From: Dehalococcoidia bacterium CG2_30_46_19
GTDB taxonomy: Bacteria; Chloroflexota; Dehalococcoidia; GIF9; AB-539-J10
Direction of reading: 5' to 3'
NCBI GenBank assembly: GCA_001872925.1
Contig: MNYD01000132.1
Span: 1-6,469, forward strand
DNA: 6,469 nt
The notes beneath the pieces are model-generated. The model made no database searches. It saw nothing but the letters and a program-made list of their open reading frames with translations, and was not told the DNA's origin. Numbering within the stretch: position 1 is the first letter of the stretch; each line of letters opens with the position of its first letter. Shown here one piece after another: positions 4,507 to 6,469 of the stretch. The translations under genes and the position numbers were made by a program.

Positions 4507-5967
4507 TTATATCTCTGGCTTCCTTTTATGCCACTCTGTTGCCTGCTCATAGGCAAAGGCAATACGCAGTATTGTTTCCTCATTGAACGGCTTGCCCAGG
4601 ACTTGCATGCCGACAGGCAAACCATCAACAAATCCAGCAGGTATAGAGATAGCGGGAATGCCAGCGATATTTATGGGCAAAGTACAGACATCGCTCAAAT
4701 ACATTTGCATCGGGTCTTCCAGCTTCTCGCCCAATTTGAACGCCACTGTGGGCGATGTCGGGGTGACCAGAGCATCATATTTTTCAAAAGCTTGTTCGTA
4801 TTCCTGTTTTATCAAGGTACGCACCTTCTGCGCCTTGAGGTAATAAGCATCATAATAGCCAGCGGACAGAGCGTAGGTACCCAACATTATTCTCCTCTTG
4901 ACTTCAGTTCCAAAGCCAAATTGCCGTGTCTTTTCCATAGCCTCTATCACACTGCTGGCATTCTGCTCCGAGAAGCCATATTTAACCCCATCATAGCGAG
5001 CCAGGTTCGCCGAAGCCTCAGACGGAGCAACTATATAGTAGACTGCTAAGGCATATTTGGTGTGTGGCAAAGAGACTTCCCAGTCTATTTCGGCACCTAG
5101 CTCCTCAAGCTTCTTTATCGCTATTTCCAAGGCTGACTTTACCCCTTCTTGCATCCCTGCCACAAAATATTCCCTGGGAATGCCAATACGTAGCCCTTTA
5201 AGGTCACGCTTTAAATAAGAAACATAATTCGGTACCGGGTAATCCACTGAGGTGGAGTCCATAGAATCATATCCCGCAATAGCATTCATCACCAGGGCGC
5301 AATCGGTAACATCCTTGGTTATCGGTCCAATCTGGTCAAGGGAGCTGGCAAAGGCGACTAAACCAAAACGGCTCACCCGCCCATAAGTGGGTTTTAGACC
5401 CACTACCCCGCAAAATCCTGCCGGCTGGCGTATGCTGCCGCCGGTATCAGAGCCAAGAGCGTAGACAGCTTCATCGGCAACCACAGCAGCGGCAGGGCCA
5501 CCACTGCTACCACCGGGAACATAGTTTAGATTCCAGGGGTTGTGAGTGGGGAAAAAGGCAGAATGTTCTGTAGAAGAGCCCATGGCAAATTCATCCATAT
5601 TCGCCTTGCCTAATATCACCGCTTTTTGCGTCTTCAGTTTCTTTATCACGGTGGCATCGTAAGGCGGAACGAAGTTTTCCAGTATCTTGGAAGAACAGGT
5701 AGTTCGTATTCCCGCGGTGCAGATAACATCCTTGATTAACGTAGGCACACCAGCTAACGGCGTAATATTGCCATTCCGTATATAACCATCCGCCTCCTCA
5801 GCTTGCTTTAAAGCCATGTCTTCGGTAACAGTGACGCAGGCATGAATTTTGTCCTCTACCTCAGCGATACGCTCCAGTGTAGCTTTGGTAAGGTCTACCG
5901 AGGAAATCTCACTTCGTTTAAGAAGTTCGTGAGCTTCGTGGATAGTCAGTTGACAAAGCTTGTTCAT
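4507..5967 (-). CDS. gatA: Aspartyl/glutamyl-tRNA amidotransferase subunit A
   Basis: The 486-residue product is a full-length GatA of the amidase-signature family. GatA releases ammonia from glutamine or asparagine; in the GatCAB complex the ammonia amidates Glu-tRNA(Gln) or Asp-tRNA(Asn) bound by GatB. The Ser-cisSer-Lys triad is intact: K79 (VPTLIKDV), S154 in the GGSSGG loop and S178 in [12 protein letters not shown]. Conserved segments [27 protein letters not shown] and [20 protein letters not shown] are present, as is the C-terminal LPVGMQVLG. The usual serine after GGSSGG is a proline (P158), a mild departure. The ATG at 5967 is preceded by GGAGAGG 11 bases away. It follows gatC by 80 bases on the same strand and is probably cotranscribed. 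No clear terminator separates it from the methyltransferase downstream, so readthrough is possible. gatB is absent here. Confidence 0.98.
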   Translation of the reverse strand: MNKLCQLTIHEAHELLKRSEISSVDLTKATLERIAEVEDKIHACVTVTEDMALKQAEEADGYIRNGNITPLAGVPTLIKDVICTAGIRTTCSSKILENFVPPYDATVIKKLKTQKAVILGKANMDEFAMGSSTEHSAFFPTHNPWNLNYVPGGSSGGPAAAVVADEAVYALGSDTGGSIRQPAGFCGVVGLKPTYGRVSRFGLVAFASSLDQIGPITKDVTDCALVMNAIAGYDSMDSTSVDYPVPNYVSYLKRDLKGLRIGIPREYFVAGMQEGVKSALEIAIKKLEELGAEIDWEVSLPHTKYALAVYYIVAPSEASANLARYDGVKYGFSEQNASSVIEAMEKTRQFGFGTEVKRRIMLGTYALSAGYYDAYYLKAQKVRTLIKQEYEQAFEKYDALVTPTSPTVAFKLGEKLEDPMQMYLSDVCTLPINIAGIPAISIPAGFVDGLPVGMQVLGKPFNEETILRIAFAYEQATEWHKRKPEI

Positions 5968-6047
5968 AAAACTTAAAGCCTCTCCGTAACGCTACCGCGA
6001 GAGATGACTTTCCGCCAACTGCCACCAGCTTTTGAATGCATCTATGC

Positions 6048-6335
6048 CTACTCCAAAACTGGCTTCACCTTAAAGCAGCCCTCTTCCCTTTTGGGAGCAT
6101 TAGCAAGGACATCGCTTTGAGGATATGAAGGAAAACTCTGGTCTTCCCTGAAAACGCTTTGTAGTGGAACTGCGTGAGTTGCCGGTGGCACATCAGCTAT
6201 GTCCACCTGATTAAGTATCTCAAAATTTTCCAGAATATTGGATAGCTCAACGGTAAATTTCTCGATTTCATCTTCGCTTAAACCCAGACGTGCTAACCAG
6301 GCTACATGCTCTACTTGCTGGCGACTTAATTTCAT
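6048..6335 (-). CDS. gatC: Aspartyl/glutamyl-tRNA amidotransferase subunit C
   Basis: A 95-residue GatC, the small subunit that wraps around GatA and stabilises the GatCAB complex. Conserved features are the N-terminal helix VEHVAWLARLGLSEDEIEKF, a second helix ending FEILNQVDIADVPP, the PLQSVFRED phrase and a C-terminal FKVKPVLE. The length is normal. The open frame continues to an ATG at 6398, but I place the start at 6335: an AGGA element lies 8 bases upstream (6344-6347), the family begins at this point, and the extra 21 residues (beginning MSNCCPTIKRD) do not resemble GatC and would overlap the promoter at 6358-6387. It is the first gene of gatC-gatA and is divergent from the ArsA-type gene. 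Confidence 0.95.
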   Translation of the reverse strand: MKLSRQQVEHVAWLARLGLSEDEIEKFTVELSNILENFEILNQVDIADVPPATHAVPLQSVFREDQSFPSYPQSDVLANAPKREEGCFKVKPVLE

Positions 6336-6357
6336 CTTGATATTCCTGAATACTGTA

Positions 6358-6387
6358 ATTGTAGCATCACGCTTTATCGTTGGACAA
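6358..6387 (-). promoter_or_regulatory. Promoter of gatC-gatA
   Basis: On the minus strand TTGTCC (6382-6387, four of six) is followed by 18 bases and TACAAT (6358-6363, five of six), with the extended -10 TGC just before it. Transcription would start near 6351, giving a leader of about 15 bases that contains the AGGA ribosome binding site. This position supports the shorter gatC start. Confidence 0.55.
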
Positions 6388-6414
6388 CAGTTGCTCACTC
6401 TGTTTGAAGAAGCG

Positions 6415-6420
6415 TATAAT
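6415..6420 (+). promoter_or_regulatory. -10 element TATAAT of the ArsA-type gene, implying a leaderless message
   Basis: A perfect TATAAT ends seven bases before the ATG at 6428, so transcription would start at or beside the start codon. The -35 region is weak (TTGCTC at 6391-6396 with an 18-bp spacer). No ribosome binding site at normal distance exists; only AGG touches the ATG. Confidence 0.5.
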
Positions 6421-6427
6421 AAGCAGG

Positions 6428-6469
6428 ATGAGAATCATCCTGTATACCGGCAAAGGAGGGGTAGGCAAG
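6428..6469 (+). CDS. ArsA/GET3-type ATPase, N-terminal fragment (runs off the window)
   Basis: Fourteen codons are visible, reading MRIILYTGKGGVGK. This is the deviant Walker A motif (KGGVGK) at the extreme N-terminus that marks the ArsA/GET3/MinD-like group of P-loop ATPases, and MRIILYTGKGGVGK is close to the usual opening of bacterial ArsA-type proteins. Those ATPases either energise arsenite export with a membrane partner or act as tail-anchored protein or cofactor chaperones. In Chloroflexota-like genomes such genes occur without arsenic genes, so no substrate is claimed. It is divergent from gatC, with 92 bases between the two start codons, and the promoters face outward. The start is well supported by the family pattern. 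The fragment is too short to exclude a MinD or ParA relative. Confidence 0.8.
   Translation, partial: MRIILYTGKGGVGK

Noticed and set aside
4528..5049. A 173-codon plus-strand open frame antisense to gatA, with an overlapping 86-codon frame at 4583-4843.
   Set aside because: gatA is certain on the opposite strand. These frames have no family features and are shadows of its codon pattern.
6336..6398. Extension of gatC to the upstream ATG at 6398 (21 extra residues).
   Set aside because: The added residues do not resemble the GatC family, they overlap the likely gatC promoter, and the ATG at 6335 has a properly spaced AGGA.

Overview
The window is bacterial. It holds two different restriction-modification (R-M)-like gene pairs set between ordinary chromosomal genes. 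gatC and gatA, a small regulator of the Lrp/AsnC type, a 73-residue companion protein and the first codons of an ArsA-type ATPase form the housekeeping background. Together with palindromic intergenic repeats, this gene mix suggests a Dehalococcoidia-like member of the Chloroflexota. That placement is an inference from protein style, not a proven assignment.

Layout from left to right. At 1-18 (minus) there may be the first six codons of a further gene. At 28-507 (minus) lies an Lrp/AsnC-family regulator, preceded by a 73-residue protein at 516-737 whose stop codon sits inside the regulator's ribosome binding site. At 758-844 lies palindromic repeat copy A. R-M module 1 occupies 879-2488 (minus): a putative PD-(D/E)XK endonuclease is transcribed first, and its stop overlaps the GTG start of a beta-topology DNA methyltransferase. 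Repeat copy B, with a degenerate extra arm, fills most of 2560-2661. R-M module 2 occupies 2733-4321: a second putative endonuclease on the plus strand and a methyltransferase with motif order X-I-IV on the minus strand. They converge and overlap by 4 bp at their stop codons. A 185-bp control region (4322-4506) carries two good minus-strand promoters. gatA (4507-5967) and gatC (6048-6335) follow on the minus strand, and at 6428 an ArsA-type ATPase gene begins on the plus strand and runs off the window.

How the genes would work together. Each methyltransferase would protect host DNA from its partner endonuclease. The two endonuclease genes are divergent, with repeat copy B between them, and the two same-orientation repeats bracket module 1. 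In module 2 the two genes have separate promoters, and each promoter carries a palindrome between the -35 and -10 elements. The endonuclease promoter looks leaderless, whereas the methyltransferase promoter matches the consensus exactly. That asymmetry would favour methylation over cutting. GatC and GatA are two of the three subunits of the tRNA-dependent amidotransferase; gatB is not in the window. The ArsA-type gene also appears leaderless.

Sampled base composition supports a distinct origin for module 1: 18 of 60 G+C at 2341-2400 and 23 of 60 at 1921-1980, against 29 of 60 at 5041-5100 and 38 of 60 at 5461-5520 in gatA. The main points for a second look are the repeat pair around module 1, the palindromes inside both module 2 promoters, and the leaderless arrangement of the module 2 endonuclease and the ArsA-type gene.
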